64,000 nucleotides of DNA from Pleurodeles waltl (lineage: Eukaryota > Chordata > Amphibia > Caudata > Salamandridae): the NCBI RefSeq assembly GCF_031143425.1, contig NC_090441.1:219910928-219974927 (forward strand), given 5' to 3'. The notes beneath the pieces are model-generated. The model was not told where the DNA came from, did no database searches, and worked only from the letters and a program-made list of their open reading frames with translations. Of this stretch, positions 1-11,814 are shown piece after piece (the first letter of the stretch is position 1; the number at the start of each line of letters is the position of its first letter). A program made the position numbers and the translations under genes.

Positions 1-3000
1 TCTGCCTCTCTCACTGCCACTCTCTCTGCCCCTCTCTCTGCCCCTCTCTCTGCCTCTCTCTCTGCCCCTCTCTCTGCCCTCTGTCTGCCTCTCTCCCTGC
101 CCTCTCTCTGCCTCTCTCTCTGCTTCTCTCCTGCCTCTCTCCCTATCCTCACTCTGCCTCTCTCTCTGCCTCTCTCCTGCCTCTCTCTCTGCCTCTCTCC
201 CTGCCCTCTCTCTGCCCCTCTCTCTGCCTCTCTCTCTGCCTCTTTTTCTGCCTCTCTCTGTCTCTCTCCGCCTCTCTCTGTCTTCCCTCTCTCTGCCTCT
301 CTCTGCCCCTCTCTCTCTGCCTCTCTTTCTGCCTCTCTCTCTGCAACTCTCTCTGTGCCCCTCTCTCTCTCTCTGCCCTCTCTCTGTTCCTCTCAATGCC
401 CTCTGTCTGCCTCGCTCTCTCTCTTCACTATCTCTGCTTCTTTCTCTGCCTCTCTCTGCCTCTCTCTCTGCCTCTTTCTCTGCCTCTCTCTCTGGCCCTC
501 TCTCCCTGCCCCTCTCTCTGCCTCTCTCTCTGCCCCTCTCTCTGCCTCTCTCTCTGCCTCTGTCACTGTCTCTCTCTCTGACCCTCTCTCTGCCTCTCTC
601 CCTGCCCTCTCTCTGCCCCTCTCCCTGCCCTCTCTCTGCCCCTCTCTCTGCCTCTCTCTCTGCCTCTCTCCTGCCTCTCTCTCTGCCCCTCTCTCTGCCT
701 CTCTCCCTGCCCTCTGTCTGACCCTCTCTCTGCCTCTCTCCCTGCCCTCTCTCTGCCTCTTTCTCTGCCTCTCTCCTGCCTCTCTCTCTGCCCCTCTCTC
801 TGCCCCTCTCTCTGTCACTGTCTCTCTCTCTGACCCTCTCTCTGCCCCTCTCCCTGCCCTCTCTCTGCCCCTGTCTCTGCCCCTCTCTCTGCCCCTCTCC
901 CTGCCCTCTGTCTGCCTCTCTCACTGCCACTCTCTCTGCCCCTCTCTCTGCCTCTCTCTGCCTCTGTCACTGCCTCTCTCTCTGACCCTCTCTCTGCCCC
1001 TCTCCCTGCCCTCTCTCTGCCCCTCTCTCTGCCTCTCTCCCTGCCCTCTCTCTGCCTCTGTCACTGTCTCTCTCTCTGACCCTCTCTCTGCCTCTCTCCC
1101 TGCCCTCTCTCTGCCCCTCTCTCTGCCCCTCTCTCTGCCTCTCTCTGCCTCTCTCTCTGCCTCTTTCTCTGCCTCTCTCTCTGGCCCTCTCTCCCTGCCC
1201 CTCTCTCTGCCTCTCTCTCTGCCCCTCTCTCTGCCTCTCTCTCTGCCTCTGTCACTGTCTCTCTCTCTGACCCTCTCTCTGCCTCTCTCCCTGCCCTCTC
1301 TCTGCCCCTCTCCCTGCCCTCTCTCTGCCCCTCTCTCTGCCTCTCTCTCTGCCTCTCTCCTGCCTCTCTCTCTGCCCCTCTCTCTGCCTCTCTCCCTGCC
1401 CTCTGTCTGACCCTCTCTCTGCCTCTCTCCCTGCCCTCTGTCTGCCTCTCTCTCTGCCTCTCTCCTGCCTCTCTGCCCCTCTCTCTGTCCCTCTCTCTGC
1501 CTCTGTCACTGTCTCTCTCTCTGACCCTCTCTCTGCCCCTCTCCCTGCCCTCTCTCTGCCCCTGTCTCTGCCCCTCTCTCTGCCCCTCTCCCTGCCCTCT
1601 GTCTGCCTCTCTCACTGCCCCTCTCTCTGCCCCTCTCTCTGCCCCTCTCTCTGCCCTCTCTCTGCCTCTCTCCCTGCCCTCTCTCTGCCTCTCTCTCTGC
1701 TTCTCTCCTGCCTCTCTCCCTATCCTCACTCTGCCTCTCTCTCTGCCTCTCTCCTGCCTCTCTCTCTGCCTCTCTCCATGCCCTCTCTCTGCCCCTCTCT
1801 CTGCCTCTCTCTCTGCCTCTTTTTCTGCCTCTCTCTGTCTCTCTCCGCCTCTCTCTGTCTTCCCTCTCTCTGCCTCTCTCTGCCCCTCTCTCTCTGCCTC
1901 TCTTTCTGCCTCTCTCTCTGCAACTCTCTCTGTGCCCCTCTCTCTCTCTCTGCCCTCTCTCTGTCCCTCTCAATGCCCTCTGTCTGCCTCGCTCTCTCTC
2001 TTCACTATCTCTGCTTCTTTCTCTGCCTCTCTCTGCCTCTCTCTCTGCCTCTTTCTCTGCCTCTCTCTCTGGCCCTCTCTCCCTGCCCCTCTCTCTGCCT
2101 CTCTCTCTGCCCCTCTCTCTGCCTCTCTCTCTGCCTCTGTCACTGTCTCTCTCTCTGACCCTCTCTCTGCCTCTCTCCCTGCCCTCTCTCTGCCCCTCTC
2201 CCTGCCCTCTCTCTGCCCCTCTCTCTGCCTCTCTCTCTGCCTCTCTCCTGCCTCTCTCTCTGCCCCTCTCTCTGCCTCCCTCCCTGCCCTCTGTCTGACC
2301 CTCTCTCTGCCTCTCTCCCTGCCCTCTGTCTGCCTCTCTCTCTGCCTCTCTCCTGCCTCTCTCTCTGCCCCTCTCTCTGCCCCTCTCTCTGCCTCTGTCA
2401 CTGTCTCTCTCTCTGACCCTCTCTCTGCCCCTCTCCCTGCCCTCTCTCTGCCCCTGTCTCTGCCCCTCTCTCTGCCCCTCTCCCTGCCCTCTGTCTGCCT
2501 CTCTCACTGCCACTCTCTCTGCCCCTCTCTCTGCCCCTCTCTCTGCCTCTCTCTCTGCCTCTCTCCCTGCCCTCTCTCTGCCTCTCTCTCTGCTTCACTC
2601 CCTATCCTCACTCTGCCTCTCTCTCTGCCTCTCTCCTGCCACTCTCTCTGCCTCTCTCTCTGCCTCTCTCCCTGCCCTCTCTCTGCCCCTCTCTCTGCCT
2701 CTCTCTCTGCCTCTTTTTCTGCCTCTCTCTGTCTCTCTCCGCCTCTCTCTGCCTTCCCTCTCTCTGCCTCTCTCTGCCCCTCTCTCTCTGCCTCTCTTTC
2801 TGCCTCTCTCTCTGCAACTCTCTCTGTGCCCCTCTCTCTCTCTCTGCCTTCTCTCTGTCCCTCTCAATGCCCTCTGTCTGCCTCGCTCTCTCTCTTCACT
2901 ATCTCTGCTTCTTTCTCTGCCTCTCTCTGCCTCTCTCTCTGCCTCTTTCTCTGCCTCTCTCTCTGGCCCTCTCTCCCTGCCCCTCTCTCTGCCTCTCTCT

Positions 3001-5815
3001 CTGCCCCTCTCTCTGCCTCTCTCTCTGCCTCTGTCACTGTCTCTCTCTCTGACCCTCTCTCTGCCTCTCTCCCTGCCCTCTCTCTGCCCCTCTCCCTGCC
3101 CTCTCTCTGCCCCTCTCTCTGCCTCTCTCTCTGCCTCTCTCCTGCCTCTCTCTCTGCCCCTCTCTCTGCCTCTCTCCCTGCCCTCTGTCTGACCCTCTCT
3201 CTGCCTCTCTCCCTGCCCTCTGTCTGCCTCTCTCTCTGCCCCTCTCCCTGCCCTCTCTCTGCCCCTGTCTCTGCCCCTCTCTCTGCCCCTCTGTCTGCCC
3301 TCTGTCTGCCTCTCTCACTGCCACTCTCTCTGCCCCTCTCTCTGCCCCTCTCTCTGCCTCTCTCTCTGCCCCTCTCTCTGCCCTCTGTCTGCCTCTCTCC
3401 CTGCCCTCTCTCTGCCTCTCTCTCTGCTTCTCTCCTGCCTCTCTCCCTATCCTCACTCTGCCTCTCTCTCTGCCTCTCTCCTGCCTCTCTCTCTGCCTCT
3501 CTCCCTGCCCTCTCTCTGCCCCTCTCTCTGCCTCTCTCTCTGCCTCTTTTTCTGCCTCTCTCTGTCTCTCTCCGCCTCTCTCTGTCTTCCCTCTCTCTGC
3601 CTCTCTCTGCCCCTCTCTCTCTGCCTCTCTTTCTGCCTCTCTCTCTGCAACTCTCTCTGTGCCCCTCTCTCTCTCTCTGCCCTCTCTCTGTTCCTCTCAA
3701 TGCCCTCTGTCTGCCTCGCTCTCTCTCTTCACTATCTCTGCTTCTTTCTCTGCCTCTCTCTGCCTCTCTCTCTGCCTCTTTCTCTGCCTCTCTCTCTGGC
3801 CCTCTCTCCCTGCCCCTCTCTCTGCCTCTCTCTCTGCCCCTCTCTCTGCCTCTCTCTCTGCCTCTGTCACTGTCTCTCTCTCTGACCCTCTCTCTGCCTC
3901 TCTCCCTGCCCTCTCTCTGCCCCTCTCCCTGCCCTCTCTCTGCCCCTCTCTCTGCCTCTCTCTCTGCCTCTCTCCTGCCTCTCTCTCTGCCCCTCTCTCT
4001 GCCTCTCTCCCTGCCCTCTGTCTGACCCTCTCTCTGCCTCTCTCCCTGCCCTCTGTCTGCCTCTCTCTCTGCCCCTCTCCCTGCCCTCTCTCTGCCCCTG
4101 TCTCTGCCCCTCTCTCTGCCCCTCTGTCTGCCCTCTGTCTGCCTCTCTCACTGCCACTCTCTCTGCCCCTCTCTCTGCCCCTCTCTCTGCCTCTCTCTCT
4201 GCCCCTCTCTCTGCCCTCTGTCTGCCTCTCTCCCTGCCCTCTCTCTGCCTCTCTCTCTGCTTCTCTCCTGCCTCTCTCCCTATCCTCACTCTGCCTCTCT
4301 CTCTGCCTCTCTCCTGCCTCTCTCTCTGCCTCTCTCCCTGCCCTCTCTCTGCCCCTCTCTCTGCCTCTCTCTCTGCCTCTTTTTCTGCCTCTCTCTGTCT
4401 CTCTCCGCCTCTCTCTGTCTTCCCTCTCTCTGCCTCTCTCTGCCCCTCTCTCTCTGCCTCTCTTTCTGCCTCTCTCTCTGCAACTCTCTCTGTGCCCCTC
4501 TCTCTCTCTCTGCCCTCTCTCTGTTCCTCTCAATGCCCTCTGTCTGCCTCGCTCTCTCTCTTCACTATCTCTGCTTCTTTCTCTGCCTCTCTCTGCCTCT
4601 CTCTCTGCCTCTTTCTCTGCCTCTCTCTCTGGCCCTCTCTCCCTGCCCCTCTCTCTGCCTCTCTCTCTGCCCCTCTCTCTGCCTCTCTCTCTGCCTCTGT
4701 CACTGTCTCTCTCTCTGACCCTCTCTCTGCCTCTCTCCCTGCCCTCTCTCTGCCCCTCTCCCTGCCCTCTCTCTGCCCCTCTCTCTGCCTCTCTCTCTGC
4801 CTCTCTCCTGCCTCTCTCTCTGCCCCTCTCTCTGCCTCTCTCCCTGCCCTCTGTCTGACCCTCTCTCTGCCTCTCTCCCTGCCCTCTCTCTGCCTCTTTC
4901 TCTGCCTCTCTCCTGCCTCTCTCTCTGCCCCTCTCTCTGCCCCTCTCTCTGTCACTGTCTCTCTCTCTGACCCTCTCTCTGCCCCTCTCCCTGCCCTCTC
5001 TCTGCCCCTGTCTCTGCCCCTCTCTCTGCCCCTCTCCCTGCCCTCTGTCTGCCTCTCTCACTGCCACTCTCTCTGCCCCTCTCTCTGCCTCTCTCTGCCT
5101 CTGTCACTGCCTCTCTCTCTGACCCTCTCTCTGCCCCTCTCCCTGCCCTCTCTCTGCCCCTCTCTCTGCCTCTCTCCCTGCCCTCTCTCTGCCTCTGTCA
5201 CTGTCTCTCTCTCTGACCCTCTCTCTGCCTCTCTCCCTGCCCTCTCTCTGCCCCTCTCTCTGCCCCTCTCTCTGCCTCTCTCCTGCCTCTCTCCCTGCCC
5301 TCTCTCTGCCTCTCTCTCTGCCTCTCTCCTGCCTCTCTCCCTGTCCTCTCTCTGCCTCTCTCTCTGCCTCTCTCCTGCCTCTCTCTGCTTCTCTCTCTGC
5401 CCCTCTCTCTGCCTCTCTCTCTGCCCCTCTCTCTGCCTCTCTCCTGCCTCTCTCCCTGTCCTCTCTCTGCCTCTGTCACGGTCCCTCTCTCTGCCCCTCT
5501 CTCTGCCTCTCTCTCTGCCTCTCTCTCTGCTTCTCTCCTGCCTCTCTCCCTATCCTCTCTCTGCCTCTGTCACTGTCCTCTCTCTGCCCCTCTCTCTGCC
5601 CCTCTCTCTGCCTCTCTCCCTGCCCTCTCTCTGCCCCTCTCTCTGCCTCTCTCTCTGCCCCTCTCTCTGCCCCTCTCTCTGCCTCTCTCCCTGCCCTCTC
5701 TCTGCCCCTCTCTCTGCCTCTCTCTCTGCCCCTCTCTCTGACCCTCTCTCTGCCCCTCTCTCTGCCTCTCTCTGCCCCTCTCTCTGCCTCTCTCTCTGCC
5801 CCTCTCTCACTATCC
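1..5815. repeat. CT-rich satellite with ~833-bp higher-order repeat
   Basis: The stretch is almost wholly pyrimidine on the plus strand, built from variants of a 10-12 bp word such as ctctctctgcc. Rare marker words show a higher-order unit. The word ttcactatctctgc recurs at 424, 2001, 2895, 3728 and 4561, and tatcctcact at 144, 1721, 2603, 3448 and 4281. The last spacings are 833 bp; the earlier ones are 1577 and about 890, so some units are rearranged. The copies at 424 and 4561 share a longer common variant than their neighbours do. The long frames here (Leu-Ser-Pro-rich on plus, Arg-Glu-Gln-rich on minus) are by-products of the repeat and not genes. Confidence 0.95.
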
Positions 5816-6535
5816 CTTCAAGTAACACATGCTGCATGTCTGCTCCCTACTAGCGCCGCGCATTGTGTGCTGCCTAGCGCCAAAGAAGCCACCCGTGCGT
5901 AATGGAGCAAGGGTTCCTGCACTGCATTGCATTCAGGATTGTTTTGTGAAGGAAGGGACACCTTCCTGCACAAAAACGAATTTAAAGGTGTTTTCCTCTT
6001 TCTATGTGTGTTGTAGAATGTAGCGCACATGGAAAGAGAAAATAATGAAGAGAATAAACATACTTTTCCTTCTTGAGGAGAAATAAACACATTTCTTCTT
6101 GTTACGCCTAATTGTAAAAGAGACATTCCTAGGTTTATAAGCTCTAATTAATCTAGAAATGCATCAAAGTCCGGTAGTGAATGCTCGGGAATGTCCACGC
6201 TCCACCCGTGGAACGCCTCCCTGGTGCAAATTAACAGACGGCAGCAGCATGCCTTCTGCTTTACTGTGTATTTACCAAAGATTGCGAAGGCTCACAAGGT
6301 GGCTTTGCGTGGCTTAATAAATGCCAAAAAGGATTTTGCACTGGGGTGCACCACAAAAGTGACATAAATGCTCCATAAAACCTAAGTAATTCTACCCCCT
6401 CAATTTTTTGTGATTTGTCAGCTGAGCTCCGACTTATGGAAAAAACATTGTTACCCACAGTATCACTTTGTACTTTCCGTATTAGTGGCTTCCGGCTGCT
6501 ACACAACTGCGATGACGCTGAGAGGCCGCACCTGT
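5816..6535. repeat. First copy of the duplicated satellite flank
   Basis: Non-satellite sequence that begins where the CT array stops. It is repeated at 8107-8830, a shift of 2291 bp. I see no coding frame of interest. The two copies look identical to about 6400, apart from the length of a short T run, and then differ at many positions up to about 6535, where similarity stops. It is a duplicated unit together with its CT block. Confidence 0.9.
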
Positions 6536-7024
6536 GCGGAGGACGGCTGCAGCCCGTCCATATCCTGAGGCAGCTCAAGCTGCCTTCATTTCATATCACC
6601 GGTCTATGACGTGTGAGAGGATGTGAGACCACAAAACCACGCAGCCCTGAGGTGAGCTTCAAGGCGCTTCAAGGGCTGAGCGCCTCACGAAGGGCCCTAT
6701 TGCCATGACGATTCTGAGGTCAGCCTCTTCCGGCTGATGGCAAAACATTTTAGTTTCTCTGCTCTAGAGAGTATTTTTATACATGTCTGTGGGTGTAAGT
6801 GAAGTCCGCTTCCTGTAGGTGGCTGCGTAGAGTCCAACACAGGCGGTGCAAGGCCTGGGGTGTGGTGCAGAGCAGAGGTCCGCCTTCAACAGCACTGCTT
6901 TTCTGTTCTTGTTTTATTCTTTTATGTAAAGAATGTTTCCACACAAAAATGTGCAAAATACATCACAAAATTCTAAGAGAATTTTCCCCATTACATCTCA
7001 TTTCATCAACCTGTGGTTTTGTGA
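6536..7024. other. Unassigned spacer between satellite blocks
   Basis: Mixed-composition DNA linking the first flank to the second CT block. I recognise no gene, RNA or element in it. Confidence 0.5.
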
Positions 7025-8106
7025 TGGTTGTGCCCTTCTCTCTGCCCTGCCCTCTGCCCATCAATGCCTCTCTCTTGCTCCCTCTCTCTGCTGGTCTCTG
7101 CCTCTCTCTGCCCGTTTCTGCCTCTCTCTCTGCCTCTCTCTCTTCCCTCTCTCTGTTTCTTTCCTTGCCTCTCTCTGCCTCTCTCTCTGTCCCTCTCTCT
7201 GCCCTCACCTCTCTCTGCCTCTCTCCCTGCCCTCTCTCTGCCTCTCTCCCTGCCTCTCTCACTGCCACTATCTCTGCCCCTGTAGCTGCCCCTCTCTCTG
7301 CCTCTCTCCCTGCCCTCTGTCTGCCTCTCTCACTGCCACTCTCTCTGCCCCTCTCTCTGTCTCTCTCTCTCTGCCACTCTCCCCTCTCTGTGCCCCTCTC
7401 CGTGCCACTCTCTCTGCCCCTCTTTCTGGCCCTCTCTCTGCCTCTCTCACTGCCACTCTCTCTGCCCCTGTGTCTGCCTCTCTCTATGTCCCTCTCTCTG
7501 CGTCTCTCCCTGCCTCTCTCCCTGCCCTCTCTCTGCCTCTCTCTCTGTCTCTCTTTCTGACCCTCTCGCTGCCTCTCTCCCTGTCCTCTCTCTGCCTCTC
7601 TCTCTGCCTCTCTCTCGGCCCTTCTCCCTGTCCTCTCTCTGCCCCTCTCACTGCATCGGTCTCTGCCTCTCACTGCCTCTCTCTATACCCCTTTTTCTGC
7701 CTCTCTCTCTGCCTCTCTCACTGCCACTCTCTCTGCCCCTGTATCTGCCCCTCTCTCTGCCCCTTTCTCTGCCTCTCTCCCTGCCCTCTGTCTGCCTCTC
7801 TCTCTGCCCCTCTCTCTGCCCCTCTCTCTGCCTCTCTCCCTGCCCTCTCTCTGCCTCTGTCACTGTCTCTCTCTCTGCCCCTCTCTCTGCCCCTCTCTCT
7901 GCCTCTCTCCCTGCCCTCTCTCTGCCCCTCTCTCTGCCTCTCTCTCTGCCCCTCTCTCTGCCCCTCTCTCTGCCTCTCTCCCTGCCCTCTCTCTGCCCCT
8001 CTCTCTGCCTCTCTCTCTGCCCCTCTCTCTGACCCTCTCTCTGCCCCTCTCTCTGCCTCTCTCTGCCCCTCTCTCTGCCTCTCTCTCTGCCCCTCTCTCA
8101 CTATCC
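7025..8106. repeat. Second CT-rich satellite block
   Basis: Same pyrimidine-rich words as 1-5815 but more diverged at its left side, with additional gtagct, cgtgcc and tatacc variants. Its last ~230 bp match the last part of the first block, so the 3' end of the array and its flank were duplicated together. Confidence 0.95.
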
Positions 8107-8830
8107 CTTCAAGTAACACATGCTGCATGTCTGCTCCCTACTAGCGCCGCGCATTGTGTGCTGCCTAGCGCCAAAGAAGCCACCCGTGCGTAATGGAGCA
8201 AGGGTTCCTGCACTGCATTGCATTCAGGATTGTTTTGTGAAGGAAGGGACACCTTCCTGCACAAAAACGAATTTAAAGGTGTTTTCCTCTTTCTATGTGT
8301 GTTGTAGAATGTAGCGCACATGGAAAGAGAAAATAATGAAGAGAATAAACATACTTTTCCTTCTTGAGGAGAAATAAACACATTTCTTCTTGTTACGCCT
8401 AATTGTAAAAGAGACATTCCTAGGTTTATAAGCTCTAATTAATCTAGAAATGCATCAAAGTCCGGTAGTGAATGCTCGGGAATGTCCACGCTCCACCCGT
8501 GGAACGCCTCCCTGGTGCAAATTAACAGACGGCAGCAGCATGCCTTCTGCTTTACTGTGTATTTACCAAAGATTGCGAAGGCTCACAAGGTGGCTTTGCG
8601 TGGCTTAATAAATGCCAAAAAGGATTTTGCACTGGGGTGCACCACAAAAGTGACATAAATGCTCCATAAAACCTAAGTAATTCTACCCCCTCAATTTTTT
8701 TGTGATTTTTCAGCTGAGCTCCGACTTTTGGAAAAAAGATTGTTACCCACAATATCATTTTGTTACTTTCCGTATTAGTGGCTTCCGGCTGCTACACCAG
8801 TGTGGTGAAGCTGAGAGGCCGCACCTCGTG
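8107..8830. repeat. Second copy of the duplicated satellite flank
   Basis: Matches 5816-6535. From about 8700 on (around the ctgagctccgac word) it differs from the first copy by scattered substitutions and small indels. Confidence 0.9.
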
Positions 8831-9186
8831 GGTGACAAGCAGCGCTCCACGAATCCACCTTACACTACATTCCGGAGAGTGCGGAAAGCCGCAGTTCGGT
8901 GGTCGCAGCCTCAGAAGAAGGGATCAGTTCTCCGAAGCTTGGGGCCCTCTACTCTAGCTGGACATGAAAGCTCACATGTGCTTCTAGGCACAAGTCACTG
9001 GAGCCATTCACAAAACATTCATGAGTTTGGGAGATAGTACTCCTGCAGTACTACGTCAGGAACTCATGAATGCCTTTATGAATTGACCTAAAAAAATGGA
9101 AATATTCAGGGAATATTCCAATGTAATTAGCACAAGTGAAAAGCGCTATAACTGCTATGCACTTTTAGTAAAAGAAATTTGGAAAT
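8831..9186. other. Unassigned DNA with a perfect inverted repeat
   Basis: No gene seen. An 11-bp perfect inverted repeat (attcatgagtt at 9017-9027, aactcatgaat at 9061-9071) encloses a second one (tagtac at 9035-9040, gtacta at 9048-9053), so the segment can fold into a two-step hairpin. It may be the core of an unrecognised small element. Confidence 0.6.
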
Positions 9187-9189
9187 TTA

Positions 9190-10134
9190 GGGGCATATTT
9201 ATGAGAGGTTTGCGCCCCGCTTGCATCATTTCTATTGATGCAACAGCAGCGCTAACATTTCAACAAAATTTTTAGGGCCACGCAGAGCCACTTTCCGTGG
9301 CTTTGAATGGCGTCAAATATATGGCGTAAGGGAAAGCAGCGCAAGTTGCTGTGTTACGTTACTCTGCGCCAGGGACGTTCCGTGGGCATTGCGGTGGGTG
9401 TCCCCACGCAACACCCATGGATTTCGATGCTTCTCCAGACTAACAAGGACGTGTAAACCTGGGGATGCACCAAACCTTACTCCTCCCCAGGGGAGGCGCA
9501 AAAAGGAGAAAAGTCTTTATTTCCCCTCGTTCGCACACAAAGAAGGGAAACGTCTCTAAGGATTGTTATGCGCAGAAAGGTGCCCCTGCCACCATGGTAC
9601 GAGGGTGCCTGCATGCAATGGAAGCCCCCTGCCACCATGGTGCAAGGGTGCCTGCATGCAATGGAAGCCCCCTGCCACCATGGTGCGAGGGTGCTTGCAT
9701 GGCACCATGGTGCGATGTGCCTGCATGCAATGGAAGCCCCCTGCCACCATGGTGCGAGGGTGCAAGGGTGTCTGCATGCAATGGAAGCCCCCTGCCACAA
9801 TGGTGCGAGGGTGCCTGCATGCAATGGAAGCCCCCTGCCACCATGGTGCGAGGGTGCGAGGGTGTCTGCATGCAATGGAAGCCCCCTGCCACCATGGTGC
9901 GAGGGTGTCTGCATGCAATTGAAGCCCCCTGCCACCTTGGTGCAAGGGTGCCTGCATGCAATGGAAGCCCCCTTCCACCATGGTGCGAGGGTGCCTGCAT
10001 TGGCCCTAGGCAGCCGAAAGGGCGCCAACGTAGGGGGAAAGGACAGAAATGTGTTGTATTGCATAAATGTTGTGCGTTCCTGCCCATAAGCTTTGGCTCA
10101 AGCTGCCCTGCTCCAGAAGTGGTAAATCTGCCCC
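9190..10134. mobile_element. Harbinger-like MITE with TTA target duplication
   Basis: The element starts ggggcatatttatga and ends gtaaatctgcccc, an inverted pair of termini, and is flanked by TTA at 9187-9189 and 10135-10137. A TWA duplication with GGG..CCC ends fits the PIF/Harbinger type of DNA transposon. It has no transposase gene. Nearly half of its length is a 43-bp tandem array, so the array lies inside the element. Confidence 0.7.
9583..9999. repeat. 43-bp minisatellite inside the MITE
   Basis: Tandem units containing gcatgcaatggaagccccct followed by gccaccatggtgcgagggt. Regular spacing is 43 bp (for example 9611 and 9654), with some units carrying an extra gtgcaag or gtgcgag word. 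There are roughly nine to ten copies. The unit contains the self-complementary words ccatgg and gcatgc. Because 43 is not a multiple of 3, the overlapping open frames on both strands are coincidental. Confidence 0.9.
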
Positions 10135-10137
10135 TTA

Positions 10138-10984
10138 GAGCACTAGTATTCACAGAGGCCTTTAGGAGTACACAAATGAGTACTCATGTAGAAGCACTTC
10201 AAATGCTGATCAATAACTATGAGAACTGAGCTCTTTATGTTTAAACCTATTTACAACAGAGGTCCTCATCCCTTGAGCAATGAATGTCTTTATAGTCGCT
10301 GAAAGGCCCTCTCTGGAGTCAGCAGGAGCTGCCACTCTCGACTCCCATCACCAGGTCTCATCGAAGGCCAGCACAGCCTCTTCCCTTGTGAGCCAGGAGG
10401 CAGGGACTTCTCCCCTGGGAATCAGCTCCACGATCCTTCCAGTACAAAGTGCTGTGCTTAGATGTGTGCTGTGCAGGTATCACCCATGCTGTCATAGAAA
10501 GGTCAGGAGAAAATAAAGCATGAATCCTTCCAAGCCCTGCCTTGAAAAGAGGTTATTCTTTGACAGAGTTAGAAGATCACAACGCCTCCTTTCCATTATT
10601 TTAGGACTAGTTTCTAGCACAAATAAAGTTTTGGGCTGGAAAGTAAAGCCCAAATCAATAGTTTGTACCAGTTTGAATCACTGTTGTGCAAACCTCGTGC
10701 ACAGTGTAAGTGAATCGATCCTGTAGTGTTCGCGTATTCACAATGGTGCCTAAATATAAATTAAATCAGCGCACTTGAAAACCAGACACGTAAAATGTAG
10801 AGTTCATTTGGATATTTTTTCTAAAAGATGGGCTGAGAGTTTCTCCTCGGCTTGCAATCCTAGAACAGTTTGATTAGTAATCTGTTTACAACTTATTAGA
10901 AGATGTTGCCAATTCTGAAAGTGAAAATGGAGGTGCGCAGATCAGCCCAAAAAACACACAGATGTTGAAAGAGAAAAAGACTCA
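10138..10984. other. Unassigned unique-looking DNA
   Basis: No transposon termini, tandem repeat or convincing coding frame found. Short open frames (for example 10280-10516) have no feature I recognise. Confidence 0.5.
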
Positions 10985-11472
10985 GGGGCAGATTTATGGA
11001 AAGTGGCATTGCACCGAGTGCACCGAGTGCAGCGCCCCTCTCCCGGCGCCCCTTAGCACCCCCTACCGCCAGCATGTGTGCGCTGTATTTAAAATACGGC
11101 ACACCATGGCGCAGGGTAGGGGGCAATAGTGCCATTTTTGTGACGCTATTCATGTACTCTGCAGAAGTAGCGCCAAACTGAGTACATGGGCCCGTTCTGA
11201 AGAATGGAAGCCCTCTTTTAATACCCGCCCTAAGCAGGCGTTAAAAGTGCCGCTATAACTGGCACAGAGACATCTCACAGACTTCCATGCACCATTTTAC
11301 CACCTCCCCTAACAGGGGAACGCCCCCTTTGCATACATTATGTCTGGCGCAGGCATAATGTAGCGTAAAGGGTTACAGAGTGGGGATTTTGGCCTCATTG
11401 GGTCACATTAACGTCAAAATAAATGACATTAATGTGGTGCAAGGTGGCCCAAGGAGCCTATAAATATGTCCC
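10985..11472. mobile_element. MITE of the ggggcagatttat family
   Basis: Begins ggggcagatttatgg and ends ataaatatgtccc, inverted termini like those at 9190 and 62326. The inside holds several hairpins, including cattatgtctggcgcaggcataatg, split here as cattatg/cataatg arms near 11337-11362, and is non-coding. Flanking triplets are TCA and TCT, so the target duplication is imperfect. Confidence 0.6.
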
Positions 11473-11814
11473 TCTGAATGTAAAAACTCAATGGAGGAGT
11501 CCAGTGTGGCACACACAATCTGGAGCCAACCGCAGTACATCACAAATTACAATTCATAAAAAGCTGTAAACAGGATCATCTGTTTTAAAATGGGAAACAG
11601 GGCTGTGGACTGGGTGACAAGGAGAGCTTTCAAGTAACTAAAACTCGCGCATTCGCCATGCACAGTTATCTCATCAATAAGTATATTGGAAATGTTGCCG
11701 TGAGAGTATGAAGGATGGCGTAGACTATGTCATCAATGATGTAATATGCGGAATATCCGTGCATGGCGAAGGCGTGAGTTATAGTTACCTTAGGGCACAA
11801 CTGTTTTAGTGGGT
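11473..11814. other. Unassigned spacer
   Basis: No recognisable gene or element. It leads into the GTGAGTG-rich array. Confidence 0.5.

Noticed and set aside
149..5853. Very long open frames rich in Leu/Ser/Pro or Arg/Glu/Gln in the CT satellite
   Set aside because: They exist on both strands and in several frames because the repeat lacks stop words. No domain, and composition follows the repeat.
9465..10229. Overlapping 120-250 codon frames in the 43-bp array
   Set aside because: Several frames on both strands are open at once and the unit is not a multiple of 3. No recognisable domain.
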